Below, piece by piece: positions 1-12,560 of a DNA stretch of 64,000 nucleotides (position 1 is the first letter of the stretch; every line of letters starts with the position of its first letter). A program made the position numbers and the translations under genes. Under the pieces are notes generated by a model. It made no database searches and had not been told where the DNA came from. It saw only the letters and a program-made list of their open reading frames with translations. The DNA comes from Siphonodentalium dalli (taxonomy: Eukaryota > Mollusca > Scaphopoda > Gadilida > Siphonodentaliidae). The stretch is taken from NCBI GenBank assembly GCA_032622095.1, contig CP136065.1, positions 218,032,151-218,096,150 on the forward strand, in the 5' to 3' direction.

Positions 1-320
1 CGATTCGCAGATCCCTACTGCAACCCCACCTTGTCTGAACTTGCCTTGCCCCTACATGTATACATGCTTGCTATACGCCATGGTAGACATACAATTGTAT
101 TCTATAGTACAATGCATGGCCTTCCTTGACGTATATCAGGCGTGTATACATATAGGCATAGCGCGTAAAGGCAGATATCGTGGGGCCTTTGCTGAGATCT
201 TTACAAGGACCCGTGATCAAGATGCGTATATACATGTTTGAATACACATACATAGGCCTACACGCTCAACTTCCCGATTCCAAAGTAATGCTGTACACTA
301 AATACGGCATATATATTGTA

Positions 321-998
321 CTAGAAGGTGACCCGACTTCGTCCGGGCTTTGACCTTGAATTGTCTATTTTGAAGGCCAAGATCAAGTGGGGTCACGATT
401 TGACCCGTCCAAAACACTGCCCGAACAATAGTACCCGACAAAAGTACCCGTCGAAATCCATCCGGTTTTACCCGATTTGACCTTGAATTGATCATTTTGA
501 AGGTCAAGGTCAGGTCGGGGTCACGATTTGACCCGTCCAAAACACCCAGTGGACAAAAGTAACCCTATGTATAAAATTTCGTCGAAATACCATCAAAATT
601 GGCGATTTGACCTTGAAATGACCCGATTTCAAGGTCACGTCGCACGGGCCAATGAATATGCTTATGAGACTCCTCATACGAAAGTATCCCCACATACCAA
701 GTTTCATCGAAATCCCGTGATATTCGGGCGTTTGACCTTGAAATGACCCGATTTCAAGGTCAAGGTCACGTCGAGAAATCCCGTGATATTCGAGCGTTTG
801 ACCTTGAAATGACCCGATTTCAAGGTCAAGGTCACGTCGCACGGGCAAATCAATAGGCCTATGTCACCCCCCGGCCGAAAATACCCCCACATACCAAGTT
901 TCATCGAAATCGGGTCGGCCGTTTTCGAGTTCATCGATTACACACACCACACACACACACACAAACACACAAACAGAACTTCCAAAATATATAATAGA
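321..998 (-). mobile_element. Non-autonomous Helitron, family 1 (copy A)
   Basis: Read on the minus strand, the element starts with TCTATTATATATTTTGG, close to the known Helitron 5' consensus. It ends in a short hairpin (CCCG-gacgaagt-CGGG) followed about 10 bases later by CTAG. The flanking bases are A and T, as expected for Helitron insertion. Just inside the 5' end is a CA-rich microsatellite (about 940-975). The body is made of diverged tandem units carrying 'gacccgtccaaaacac' and 'tttgaccttgaa'. Open frames here (for example 510-848 minus) are repeat artefacts. No Rep/helicase is encoded, so it depends on another element for movement. Confidence 0.7.
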
Positions 999-2192
999 TT
1001 GTATGAATAACCACCGTTTTATTAAAATTAGATTATACTCTATTATAACACACTTATACATTATAATGTACCAAAACCTTACCATTTCTAATGAAGTAAA
1101 CAAAGCCAGTGTAGGGCTATAGCCGTGTTTCAATTGCTGTGACCTTTGACCTCTGTTTTATTATTTGTTGTCTGTATGCACTGTAAAAGCTTACAAGATA
1201 CCAGAAGAAGCATGTGTTTGTTAATTAAAACTCATTTATTGGTATTATAATTTAATTATTGCCGATGAAACCCAATTTGGAATCACAATCGCTGGAGCCT
1301 GTAATTTGCTTAGCTAGATCATTTGAGCATTGGAATTACCTTTAACCCCAAAGGTCATCGGAGTTTCTCGGTGGTTGTGACCTGAATTATATTCTGGTAT
1401 TTCATATCACAATCCAGACCACAAATGTCCAATATATACTTGGCAGAGGCAGATAACCTAACCCTACCCCCAATATTTAGGTAGTCGTCAGGGGGTCGTG
1501 TTCTTCATGACACATGTTCTCACAATAAGCTACCGAATTGAACTGGCTATCATGCTTTTTTATCTTCTATAGACATTCAGCTTTGAGAAAAACATGATTA
1601 TAATTTGTCCGTCTGTTTGGTAACAACACCTCAAATTTCACCTATGTGGCTGAACGACTAGTAGGAGGTGATTACACCAAGTCGAAAACCCAACCGCATC
1701 ATAGCACATTAGCAGGACTACTTGACCAGGGGTGACGACGTAGCATGACGTAGTTGCAGCGACGATGAATTTTATATCTGACTAATCGATAGATAGTCCA
1801 GGACGTATACGAGAGCATCCACGTGTATGCTATGTCTTGTAGATCGATAGACCGATAGATAAATTGTATTTAAAAGTCGGAGGTAAAAACATTATACAAA
1901 CACAAGCTCCGAAGAGCTTTTGACCGACTAAAAACAATTCCTAATATAAATTAAACACACCATCATTAAAATAAGTTATTCCATAGTTTAAAATACTGTA
2001 TTGATAAAAGTTAAATAGTTATTTCATTAATAATTAATTAATTAATTAATGATGTTTTACAGTTGCTCTTTAAATCTTTCGCGGCAGTTTGAAACCGGTG
2101 GATAATATCAACCTAATTTTCAATAAATTTTAGTTTGGACAATGTGTCATACTTCTGGTCTTATTCCCACCAAGTATCTTTCACTCTGTGGA
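999..2192. other. Intergenic, no gene seen
   Basis: AT-rich sequence without a recognisable coding exon or RNA gene. It contains a short (TAAT)n run near 2026-2050 and two AGATCGATAGA-type motifs near 1785-1860. Nothing else could be supported. Confidence 0.5.
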
Positions 2193-2696
2193 GTTAAAGA
2201 CGCGGTTGGCCTTGGCGGTGGGTATCCTGTGAAAATATCTCCACCCGTCAAAAACCGCCACAAACAGAAAGAACATCAAAATTTAGATAGACTTTGTCCG
2301 TATACAAATATGAAATATCCCATAAACAGTACGTTATGGTCATATGTTTGACCATTGTTATGTAAACAAAAGCATAAAAAGTTACTTTTCTGGTGTTTGT
2401 TTATATTATGATGGTAAACATAAAGAGCGTTCTTTGTTGGTGAATACCTGATATGGAACTAATAAAGAGCATTTATGCCATTTGTGTGTGATTAGCCAGT
2501 AGAATTGTGCTGTCTTCTGTAACACAATCAGACTCTTGCTTAGGTAAAATATAGTAGGTATTTATGATAACATGCTGTTTACGCGATGGTCATGATATAT
2601 ATGAACGGAACTGTATGCGTTTTAATGTTTTTCTGCTTACGGTGTTTGGAACAAATATGAATATTTTCGACAATTAAGGCCGCACGTGCCTTTAAA
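2193..2696 (+). mobile_element. Short relative of the 46.6-52.5 kb foldback element
   Basis: The left end (GTTAAAGACGCGG followed by TTGGCGGTGGGTATCCTG) and the interior (TAAACATAAAGAGCGTT, GTGTGTGATTA) align with 46590-46950. The right end (GGAACTGTATGCG, later CACGTGCCTTTAAA) aligns in the same orientation with 52380-52470. It therefore looks like an internally deleted, roughly 500-bp derivative of the large foldback element that keeps the outer parts of both ends. It has no coding capacity. Confidence 0.55.
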
Positions 2697-2939
2697 AACG
2701 TGCCATGGCATTTTACCAAAACCCGATTCTGGGATTCTAACCAGAGTTTGACAGAAATATTTGAATTTGTGCTACTATTAGATACAGTTATGGTGGTGAT
2801 TTGAGCTGAAACAATTGAAAAAGAACAAAGATGCAGGTCCTGATCAAGTCGTTAAAGAGCTCATTAAATCTTTCACCCTTTCTGGTTATTGTTTTCTCTT
2901 GTTCTCTCGGAACTAATATCTGGAAAATTATTCCGATAT

Positions 2940-3519
2940 TAAAAGGTGATCACAATTCGAGCGAAGAACCCAGATAGTTAGCCGTGTGGGCCCGAGGTAG
3001 AATGGGCCACTGCGAGGGGTAAGAATCCCCTAATATGGCACCGTTTGCCGCGGGGTGCACACATGAGGTGTGGTGTATGAGTCCTGGAGGTACTAGGGCG
3101 ACCATATCACGTGATGCATCGACCTGCGGATAAGGCGGAGCTCGTGGTCCCCCTTGGTCCTACATCTCATCAAGACCGGTGGTTGAGTTGAGCCGGCTCA
3201 ATCAATCGGCTAGTTACGCCTGTCCACGGTGTTTCAGATTATATTTCTGCCATCTGTTGTATTGTTTCTGGTGTCTAGTTGTGAGTTCTGTTTCTCATGT
3301 AGTTGTTTCTGTCGTGTCATGTATGTTTGCATTTAGTCTTCATCACTGTTACATGGTTAAAATATATACTGTTCACGTCTGTCTCACTGTGGCGAGGTAA
3401 TGGGAGGCTGTTATATGCATTGGCGAAACGGGCCATCGCCTAGGCTATGTACCTGTCTTTGGTCCGACCATAATTCGATGGGCAGTCCGAGCAGTAGTTA
3501 TCGGTTATTTGTTTTTCAC
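2940..3519 (+). other. Probable 5' leader of the broken LINE
   Basis: A locally GC-richer stretch (2975-3240) runs straight into the gag-like ORF1 relic that begins at 3520. LINE leaders of this kind carry an internal promoter, but I see no motif that proves one here. The assignment rests on position and composition only. Confidence 0.3.
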
Positions 3520-4422
3520 ATGGCAACTCAAAACAAACAAAAACGTAAGATTGACTACTCGCCAAGTTCCACTGATGCTGAGCTATATCCTCAATACTTG
3601 GTACTTGGTTTTGATCCAAATGTCAAGAGACGTTCTGTGTTTGTGATTAATAAAACGCTGCAAAGGATAGCCGGACAATTAAAATATGTCAAACCGATCA
3701 GGACTGAGTCACTAAGTAGCTCTCTTCTGATGAAATGTTCAAGAAAAATTCAAGCTGACGCTCTTGTGCATTTAACATCTATTGCACAAACTCCAGTATT
3801 GATTACTACTCAAAAGACACTGAACAGTAGCAGAGCTGTGTTGAGAGCTCGCGACATAGCTGATTCTTCTGAGTCAGTAATACTGTCTGAGTTAGCACCA
3901 CAGGGAGTTACAGAAATCCGTAGATTTACAAAAAACAATTGATGGACAAAGAGTTCCTTTGAATAGTTATCTTATGACATTCAATAGGTGCGAACATTCA
4001 CCGACAACGAAGGTTGTGTATATGAAGATGAACTTAAGCACACATGTTCCAAAGCCATTGCGATGTTTTAAATGTCAGGCGTATGGCCATGACCAGGTAC
4101 ATTGTAAAAGTAAATTAGCCGTATGTGCACGATGTTCTAATTCTGGTCATTTTCATATGGATTGTACGAGATCTTAAGCAATGTTCACATGCTGCAATGA
4201 ATCATTCATGTCCCATTTGGGAATATGGATTCAAGATTCAACGATGTAAAGCTGAGAAGCATCTGTCATATATAGATGCTAAAAAATAGTTGGTCCTCGA
4301 CCATTCATTCCACAGATCACATACTCAGCAATAGTAGAATGGTTTAACAACACTGCTTCTGCGGGCTTGCCACTTTTATCCACCTGCGATTTTCCCACAT
4401 CTGCGATTAACATTGTAGCGTA
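3520..4422 (+). pseudogene. LINE ORF1 (gag-like, zinc knuckles), frameshifted
   Basis: The frame starts MATQNKQKRKIDYS and continues to about 3942, then shifts frame near 3942-3960. It then reads through a cysteine-rich block, RCFKCQAYGHDQVHC at about 4060-4110 followed by CARCSNSGHFHMDC, which are CCHC zinc knuckles typical of ORF1 nucleic-acid-binding proteins of I/Jockey-type LINEs. A second shift leads to NHSCPIWEYGFKIQRCK and ISYIDA-like residues, a conserved motif after the knuckles in these proteins. A third leads to VGPRPFIPQITYSAIVEW, ending near 4421. Breaks in at least three places show it is dead. The matching endonuclease/RT ORF is not found downstream. Confidence 0.75.
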
Positions 4423-5880
4423 GGCTTGGCACTAACCTATACATTTACTGGATACAACTTCTGGCATCACGATAGCCTTCAATACTGGGTATGGAAGATT
4501 TTGAGTCCGTACGTCAGCTGACTGGTGTATCACACTGCATCATCCTCTCTCTATGTGTCAATCCGCTAGCAAACAGTTTCTAAATGGTTCGCCAATACCA
4601 GACAAACACCGCAACCCAAATATTTCTTGAAACAGCGTCCATTCTTATATATACAGTATGCCGCTTACCCAGTTTGTAACAACCAAAGTGGAACAACCTC
4701 ATTACATATCCAGACATCGTTGAAGTATAAAACATGATATAATTTGACACAACAATAGACTGTGATTTCGATAATCGATTGTGGTAACAACTGCGCAATA
4801 TATTGCGGGCTCTTTTCCGATAATTATGTAAGAAGGTCAAGTCCTTATGCTTGCAAAAAACCCATATAACTCCCTACATTGGGAATAAATAAACAGTACG
4901 AAATTTATCGCCATCCATTAGATCCATATCCTCGCACCGATTTTCGCAGATATTGGCTACTCGAGTGATTTAGTATCCGTTTTGTGTTCAATCAAATCCA
5001 ACCACGCAATGATTGCAGTCATCGATAACATAATCACTCAATTTATCGTAGGGACGTTGGTCTTATTTTTTCCCTATCGATTCACATTCGGGACCTTCGA
5101 AATAATAACCAGTTAATTGGGATTCCGATTATATAGCTGTTAGAAGCTCACAGCCTACGGCAGGGGATCTCATCATGCTGACTCTGCATATTTGTTTTCC
5201 TTCATTAGGTCCGAATGAACGATCCATCACTTTGTGTATTAGTCAAAAGTTAATTTTCAGCATTGACATATTGGAGCATTCTAAAATTGTCAGTTAAATC
5301 GTACCTGTCGTAATATATATATAACTGATTGCAGCAACGATTTTATTTTCCCCGTGAATCCGGTAAACCTGAGAGACGTCCTAATTTCCGCTCATTTTTA
5401 AAGTGATGTGAAACACTCCTGTTGGGTGATCAAATAGAAAGGGAGAATAATGTTGCTAAACGTAGTTTTATTATACAAATATCATATCCAAATTGACATG
5501 ACATAACGTCATTCTTATATATTAATTAAATGCAGCGACTCTCGATGGTGAAATCGTTTTCGTTAGTTTATCGCCAGTGGTTGCGCCCCGAATCGAGAGG
5601 TAAATATTTACAATTGAGCATAGTTCAAACGATGTTTTCTATGGGGTGTTACGGTCAATTTGCTTGAGATTTTTGGTGATTTTAATAAAATGCTACATTC
5701 CACCAGTTGGCATAGCGCCTGCATACTAACTTATCAGTTCCACGCACCGAATAAGTCCATAATATGTCTTTACGTAATACTTTGAGAATTTAAGATGCGA
5801 GTATCAGTCATGCTATGGCCTAGCGGCTAAAACGACATAAAGGCTAACTAAACAAACCAACTAGTATACGAGTAATGTAG
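4423..5880. other. Intergenic, no gene seen
   Basis: No recognisable coding sequence. Short open frames such as 4580-4840 on the minus strand show no family features. It may include eroded LINE sequence between the ORF1 relic and the 3'-UTR-like block that follows. Confidence 0.4.
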
Positions 5881-6092
5881 TAGCCCTCCTCTAAAACCTG
5901 CAAATTTGCGTTAGAGCTGTGTCGACTTCTGGTGGCTGCGATGTGGTTGTGTACATTTGGGGTGGCAGGAAGACTGTCTAGCCTGACTATGCCACCCGCT
6001 CGAATACGCAATATAATATTTGTAAAATGTACTATGTATTAATATGTGTATATTGAAATAAAATTTCATATCCTATCCTATTCTATCCTATC
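5881..6092 (+). mobile_element. LINE 3' end with TATCC-type tail
   Basis: The block carries 'ggggtggcaggaagac', which recurs at 25772-25787 downstream of another LINE. It has an AATAAA near 6056 and ends in repeats of TATCC/TATCCTA (about 6069-6095). LINEs of the CR1/L2/Jockey group often end in short tandem repeats rather than poly(A). It is probably the 3' untranslated end of the element whose ORF1 relic lies at 3520-4422, but that link is inferred. Confidence 0.45.
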
Positions 6093-6536
6093 CTACATTT
6101 TCTGAGATATCAATACGTTGTGAGTATGGTGCACAGGCGTACGACGACGTACTGACCGAGTGAATACTTGAAGCCAATAGACAGTAGTAACAAATCGAAT
6201 TTACTATATTCATGTAAATTCATGGATAGCGCGTAACACCTAGGATATAATTGACAGATGATATTAACTGAATTACTTATTTTAACATGTTGCACATCTG
6301 TATGTTTAACCCTTGTTCCTGCTTCAGTTGACGTATAGTTTACTTTAGTCTTGACGATACTTCCGCCTTTCAATATATTTCATGCTGGTTGCTTATAGGT
6401 ACGAGATTGTCGTCTTATATTACCTCACAAGCACGGAGAAAAGAAGACAGATTGTTTCTAGACGACCACCATTTGCATAGCGTATAGTGACACTTATACG
6501 ACATATGAAGCTTATTAGCACGCCAGCGTGTATACT
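6093..6536. other. Intergenic, no gene seen
   Basis: No gene, repeat or RNA signal recognised between the LINE tail and the MITE. Confidence 0.4.
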
Positions 6537-6984
6537 GGTTACACTGGTGTAAATAGGGTTCGGAGATACCTCTAGCGGATGCGGGAGGAATATATAGGAG
6601 AGAATAAAATAGATACTGGGCCCTGATTGGTCAATAGCCTTGTGTGCTTTTTGCATAAAAAAATCAACACACATCTTCCCTATGATTTCCCATAGGTAAA
6701 ATAGCCATTGGCACAGGAATTAACCCTTTGTAGTGAAGTTTTAATGTTTTGGTGTGGTCTAAAATATGACAGTATTTTTTATGCGGTTCTGACACTAGTT
6801 ACGAAAACACAAGATTTAAAGGCGAATTCCCTGCTAGACAGACATGATTTGAATGCGTACAAAGTTTCCCAAAATGTAAGTTTTTCAGATATAAAGAAAA
6901 TTTTGGACCCAAAGTTTATATTGCCAACAGTATACTCTAAGCACTGAGGCCTATGGAAAACATTTACACCAGTGTAACCTAAAG
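6537..6984 (+). mobile_element. MITE with GGTTACACTGGTGTAAA ends (copy A)
   Basis: The element begins GGTTACACTGGTGTAAATAG and ends TTTACACCAGTGTAACCTAAAG, giving inverted terminal repeats of at least 17 bp. Copy B at 7875-8334 matches it along its whole length in the same orientation. The left end of copy A lacks the outer CTTTA seen in copy B. The open frames 6708-6947 (+) and 6779-7006 (-) lie inside it and are incidental. The size, inverted ends and lack of coding sequence fit a non-autonomous cut-and-paste DNA element; the superfamily is not identifiable from the ends. Confidence 0.8.
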
Positions 6985-7874
6985 GGAAAAATGAGCTTTT
7001 TGGCATTTTGATTCCTGGGAGTCACTTTAAAGTATTTTAATGCATTTTTCACAGCCTGGTCTTTCAGTCCAATGAATCTCTCATGCATGGTGTGGCTATT
7101 CTTGCTGCTCATGTCTTCTTTCACTTACATCAGCCCAAAACATAGTAATATTTATCATAAAAAATGCCAATTTTTCAAGGTATTTTCAAACTTTTTCAAG
7201 GTTGTAATAGTCACTTGATAATGCAAATGACCCATAACATGAGCATGTCAATGACACAGATATCAATTGTTATAAGAAGCTAATCTAACAAGTATTTTAG
7301 ATTTTATAGCCAGTGATATACAGATATATATCATAAAAGTGTGTCTTTTCCACTGGTGGATATGGCCATTTGAAGGTTAATAGCGCTAAAACTTGAACAC
7401 ATTTAAGAAAATGCTTCAGCAGTTCAAAGAGAGCATATCTTTGTTCAACTAATTCAATATACACCCACATCCAGTTATCTTGGACAATCCTTGCAGACCT
7501 AAAAATGTCATATTTTAGTATTCCATGTGCTGATAAAGTCATGTACTTGATGCTCAGCTGATCAGATCTGGACTCAATGACCTCACATCACCAGAAGTTC
7601 TCTCATGGAAAGAATCTTGTTCAGTCTTCCATAGCTGGTCCAAGTTTGCAACACCAGACCCCAAAAACTGTGTGAAAATGGGGCCTGAACATGACTTGTG
7701 GTGGAAAATTGTGCTTTTTTTATGAATAATGTGCTAAAGGGGTGGGGTTATACTGTGTGTGATAAATAAAGAACCACAGAAGTGATATTGTTTTTGAACA
7801 CATATTTTTCTTTGATGGGCAATTCTGAAGAAATGTAGGGAGTTTCAATTATTCCGCGAAAAAGCGGGCTATCG
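6985..7874. other. Segment between two MITE copies; possible exon fragment
   Basis: This 890-bp piece is bracketed by the two direct MITE copies. At 7558-7725 (+) there is an open stretch of 56 codons preceded by CAG and containing EVLSWKESCSVFHSWSKF and GPEHDLWWK, ending at TGA; an AATAAA lies near 7766. It could be a relic of a terminal exon, but I recognise no family. Treat the coding call as weak. Confidence 0.2.
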
Positions 7875-8334
7875 CTTTAGGTTACACTGGTGTAAATAGG
7901 GTTCGGAGAGACCTCTAGCGGATGCGGGGGGAATATATAGGAGAGAATAAAATATACACTGGGCCCTGATTGGTCAATAGCCTTGTGTGCTTTTTGCATA
8001 AAAAAATCAACACACCTCTTCCCTATGATTTCCCATAGGTAAAATAGCCATTGGCACAGGAATTAACCCTTTGTAGTGAAGTTTGAATTTTTTGGTGTGG
8101 TCTATAATATGACAGTATTTTTTTATGCGGTTCTGACACTAGTTACGAAAACACAAGATTTAAAGGCGAATTCCCTGCTAGACAGACATTATTTGTTTGC
8201 GTAAAAAGTTTTCCAAAATGTAAGTTTTCAGATTTAAAGAAAATTTTGGACCCAAAGTTTATATTGCCAACAGTATACGCTAAAACGTTAGCACTGAGGC
8301 CTATGGAAAACTTTTACACCAGTGTAACCTAAAG
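7875..8334 (+). mobile_element. MITE with GGTTACACTGGTGTAAA ends (copy B)
   Basis: This is the best-preserved copy. The 22-bp ends (starting CTTTAGGTTACACTGG) are perfect inverted repeats of each other. The interior matches copy A with scattered substitutions and a few indels, for example 'ctaaaacgttagcactg' against 'ctaagcactg' near the right end. No transposase is encoded. Confidence 0.85.
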
Positions 8335-8539
8335 TGCTTGAAAATATAAAATCCACTGGTGTTATGGGGGATTATGGGGGATTAGGTCGATGTAAAAGTA
8401 AAAATGGGTCGCTTTAAACGCTGTAGTCTTATCCAGAATGCTCAATAAAATAGTCCGACACAGATTAGCACATGTGCTGATATTGATAATAACCACACTG
8501 TTTGGAAAGCATGCGATCGTGTGGTAATCGAATTGTGTG

Positions 8540-9246
8540 GTAATCGAAGATGGATTTCGACGAAATTTGATACTTAGGGATAATTTTGTCCGGAGAGTAT
8601 TTTGGACGGGTCAAATCGTGACCCCGACCTGACCTTGACCTTTAATACAGTCAATTCAATGTCAAATCGGGTAAAACGGACGGATTTCGACGAAATTTGA
8701 TACCTTGGGTTAGTTTTGTCCGGGAAGTGTTTTTGACGTGTCAAATCGTGACCACAACCTGACATTCACCTTCAAAATGGTCAATTCAAGGTCAAATCTG
8801 GTAAAACGGACGGATTTCGACAAACTGTTATACCTACTGTGCCTTTGCCCGGGGAGTGTTTTAGACGGGTCAAATCGTGACTCCCACCTGACCTTCACCT
8901 TCAAAATGGTCAATTCAAGGTCAAATCGGGTAAATCGGACGGATTTCGACTAAATTTGATACCTAGGGGTAGTTTTGTCCGGGAGTGTTTTGGACGGGTC
9001 AAATCGTGACCCCGACCTGACCTTGACCTTCAAAATTGTCAATTCAAGGTCAAATCGGGTAAAACGGACGGATTTCGACGAAATTTGATACCTAGTGGTA
9101 CTTTTCTCCGGGGAGTGTTTTGGACGGATCAAATCATGACCCCGACCTGACCTTGACTTTCAAAATAGTCAATTCAAGGTCAAATCGCGCCTTTCGCCGG
9201 AAAGGAGATGGGAAACAGCCTGGACGAAGTCGGGCCCACCAGCTAG
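8540..9246 (+). mobile_element. Helitron family 1 (copy C), 5' truncated
   Basis: The 3' end at 9218-9246 has the imperfect hairpin GCCTGGACGAAGTCGGGC followed by CCACCAGCTAG and then T, the Helitron 3' signature. The body is about four tandem units of roughly 120 bp with 'ggatttcgacgaaatttga' and 'ccgacctgaccttgacctt', the reverse complement of copy A units. The 5' microsatellite and TC terminus are missing at the left side, so the copy is truncated or eroded there. Open frames in this interval simply read the repeat units. Confidence 0.65.
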
Positions 9247-9354
9247 TGTAATAAAAAGCGAGACAGCTTAATTGAAGAATGTAATGTATAACACGAGAAA
9301 CGGGAAAACTTTATATATGGAAGTATCCAAATTTGAAGCTAGTTTATATTATAA

Positions 9355-9949
9355 CTAGCCGATGAGCCCGACGTTGTCCGGGATATTCAAAAACCAAATT
9401 TCAAGTCGATAGCTCCACCCGTTTCCGAGATCTGGTCTGCGCATGCGCGAAGCTGGTGTCGCACGGGCTCGGCGACCAGATAAAATTCGTATACGGGGCA
9501 AGATACATTCACATAGCAAATGCGCATGCGCGAAGTTGGCGTCACACGGGCTCGGCGACCCGATAAAATTCGTATCCGGGGCAAGATACATTCACATACC
9601 AAATTTCAAGTCGATAGCTCCACCCGTTTCCGAGATCTCGTCTGCGCATGCGCGAAGCTGGCATCACACGGGCTCGGCGACCTGATAAAATTCGTATCCG
9701 GGGCAAGATACATTCACATAGCAAATTTCAAGTCGATAGCTCCACCCGTTTCCGAGATCTCGTCTGCGCATGCGCGAAGCGGGCGCCGCACACGGGCTCG
9801 CCAATACGACAACGTCCACCGCCTGGTCAAACTACACACACGTACCAAGTTTCGTCCCGATCGGTCGAGAATCGTAGATTTGTATCAATGACAGACAAAC
9901 AAACATACAGACAGACAGACAAACAGAGGTCTTCAAAATATATATGAGA
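9355..9949 (-). mobile_element. Non-autonomous Helitron, family 2 (copy A)
   Basis: On the minus strand the 3' end is GCCCGGACAACGTCGGGC (5-bp stem) then TCATCGG and CTAG, flanked by T. The 5' end reads TCTCATATATATTTTGAAG followed by a TGTC-type microsatellite (about 9892-9928). The core is tandem units of about 120 bp with 'tctgcgcatgcgcgaagc', 'gggctcggcgacc' and 'caagatacattcacata'. Host A and T flank the ends. The same family occurs twice more at 33594-34773. The several overlapping open frames on both strands come from the repeat and are not genes. Confidence 0.75.
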
Positions 9950-10524
9950 TTATATTATAATTTATATTTATGGCTAATAATATGATGTTGGTGGCGTTAC
10001 CATTTCTGACTATGGTTTTCTTGTAAGCATACTAATGTACGAACAGCACAGACTCCACGGACACTACATTCGGCGGGATTCTCGACATGACATTACAGGG
10101 CCAGAATAATAAAAAAAATCTTGGTATTTCAATATCGATTTTCTGTCTGAAATTTTTTTTATTTAATAACCATCAGCCGGTTTGAAATTATAACAATCCC
10201 ATTAACTATACGTTTATAGCATGACAAATATTTAAAATTTCACTTGTGTGTTCGTCACCAAGACATTCTGTAAAGTAAATTGTTTTCAAAAGTGCTGTTC
10301 ATGTAACCATGATATCATATCTGAAGATCACCTTAGGAGACTTAATTTTTCTTGGTTCATGAAATATCTGTATCTGTATATATATGTACAATGCAGGAGC
10401 CGTAATTTCTACTTTATGCGTATTGGTGGGTGTGGTGTTTAGGTGGTTCTTTGTTCTGCAACAGTGTCAGTGTCTGGTGGCAGACGGCAGATAGAACTCC
10501 TGCTGTGTCACATATCTCAATGTT
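9950..10524. other. Intergenic, no gene seen
   Basis: AT-rich, no recognisable coding sequence before the LINE fragment. Confidence 0.4.
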
Positions 10525-11260
10525 ATGACTATTGATGGTTACCAAGTTTACTTTTCCGATAGCGCGAAGAACCTTGGTGTATTTTTGGATAGATCACTCT
10601 CTATGGCATCACATATTAGCCAGATATGCAAGGCAATATACATTGAACTTCGAAAACTGGGCCAAATGAGGAAATACATAAACACTGACTCAGCTAAAAA
10701 AAACTTGCTTCATCTCTGATTCTCAGTCGATTTGACTATTGCAACTCTCTTTTGACTGGTATACTATCTATCCAGGCTTCAGCGTCTGCAACACACTGCT
10801 GCAAGGATAGTTCTATGTCGTAAAAGATCTGAAATGTTGCAAGAATTACATTGGCTACCTGTGACAGATAGAATTATTTATAAACGTATTACATATGCAT
10901 ATCAAGCAACCCATGACTCAAAAGCTCTTCCATCATACTTCAGTGATATCCTTGTTCCATATGTCCCACACCGATCACTTCGTTCAGAGGACAAACTTCT
11001 TTTGACACCATCTGGTGCTAATTTGATCACGGTTGGCTACCGATCTTTTAAAGTAACATGTCCAAATGCATGGAATCCTCTGCCATTGAACATAAAAGAG
11101 TCACCATCTCTTGACGATTTTAAAAAGTCATTGAAAACTTACTTGTTTGCGCGGCGTTTCAGAAAATGATTTGATATTGTGTATATTTATATTTTAGGTT
11201 TATGTTTATGTCAAGCGCTTAGGGCCCGCTTATTGGAGATAAGCGCTATACAAATATTAT
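10525..11260 (+). pseudogene. L2/CR1-type LINE, C-terminal ORF2 fragment and 3' end
   Basis: The 5' part reads SAKNLGVFLDRSLSMASHI, the segment that follows the RT palm in CR1/L2-type LINEs. After a frame shift near 10715 the sequence gives SRFDYCNSLLTG, then ELHWLPVTDRIIYKR, and a clean stretch to LDDFKKSLKTYLFARRF at 11166. These match the usual C-terminal order (RFDYCNSLL, LHWLPV, PSYFSDILVPY, FKKSLKTYLF). The 3' end 'ataagcgctatacaaatatt' is typical of L2/CR1 tails. The endonuclease and RT core are missing, as in a 5'-truncated insertion. Confidence 0.85.
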
Positions 11261-12019
11261 TATACTTCCATGGTGTAACCAAGGAAGTATATTGTCTTTC
11301 TATTGGGGCCGTTTTCCGTTTTATTGAAAATACTCAGAAACTAATTGGAGGAGGACCGTGAAATTTCTAGGGAACGTAGGCATCTGAGGGATACTGAAAA
11401 TGAAGGTATCGCGATGTCGCCAGAACGCTTCGCCACGGAATGAAATTAAAAAAAAATATATTTTTCACTATTATTATTATTAAAATACTCCACACTTTTA
11501 TAATCACTTTATTTTGGAAAGTATGAGCAGTAGAAAACTAAAAGTTGGTAAGTATGTTGGGGCAAATGAGTTTTATGCCTTAGTCGCATAACGAATATTG
11601 TCCGCGCTTTCTTCGCAGAGTTATCTCCCCTTATACGAAAACATGCATTTTATTATCTCGGAAATTATAAGGAGCAGAGCATCGAAAATTGGACCGTATG
11701 CACAACTCGATATGCCCTACAGACCAACGGCATCAAAACGTGTGTCCGAGCTTTTCCTGAGGAGTTACCGCCCATAAAAATGGACACACTATACACCAGG
11801 ATGAATAAACCAATGTTTTTTTTTTACAGAGCTCAAAATTTGTTATTGCATATTCCGAATTGGACGATAGATTCGGACTCGAATATACCGCTGAAAAATG
11901 TTTTTACCCAGTACTTTCCGCGTTACGGGGTACGGAAATATTGCGACTACTTTTCCCGCCAAATCCAAACCGGCTGGTTAAAGTGCAAGATAATGTCGTA
12001 GCATGTACGTTGACATACT

Positions 12020-12560
12020 TTATGTACGTCCCAGAAGTTTGACGGCTATACTATAAATGTAACATGCCCAACGGAGAATGCGTGTCAGTGTGGGTTGAGA
12101 CTTTAGGAAAATTCCACGAAAATTGCAAAGGGGGGAAAATTCAAACATCGAGATAAATTTGTTTTTAACGATTACATCTGATGGCTAGTGTTCACGCGCA
12201 TCCAGAGGGCGATTTTCTCATTTTCAGATGGAACGGTTTACTCGTGACAACGCTATATATCATAAATATGTATACTTCTGTAGTCTATCACTAGCCGATT
12301 TTTAGCCCCAAATCCAATCGGGCTAATGTAGGATCGAGTTTAATGCGGTGGTACGTAAGCCGGTATACTGTAGGTATGCCTCCAAAATTTGACCTCTCTA
12401 ATATAAACGCAACCTGCTCAAGTGAGTGTTTATGTCGGGTGGGTTCAGATTTGGCAAATTCCACCGAAGATCAAATGGGGAAAATTACTCCGAAAATCAT
12501 ATATTGAGATAAAAACTTTTCGATTAGTGGATGTGATAAGTAGTATCTAAACGCAAGATT
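12020..12560. repeat. Diverged tandem duplication (~340-bp period)
   Basis: The order 'tttgac...ataaa...aacatgc/aacctgc...gtgggttgaga/gtgggttcaga...gaaaattccac/caaattccacc...gggaaaatt...gagataaa' appears at about 12040-12200 and again at about 12370-12540. The copies are heavily diverged. No coding sequence is evident. Confidence 0.4.

Noticed and set aside
2940-3240. tRNA-derived SINE
   Set aside because: GC-richer block considered for A/B boxes, but no convincing box B or tRNA fold; position fits a LINE leader better.
9355-9949. Several overlapping open frames of 60-123 codons on both strands (also at 33594-34773)
   Set aside because: They read the same GC-rich Helitron core repeat in different frames, and each stops at element borders. 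Not genes.
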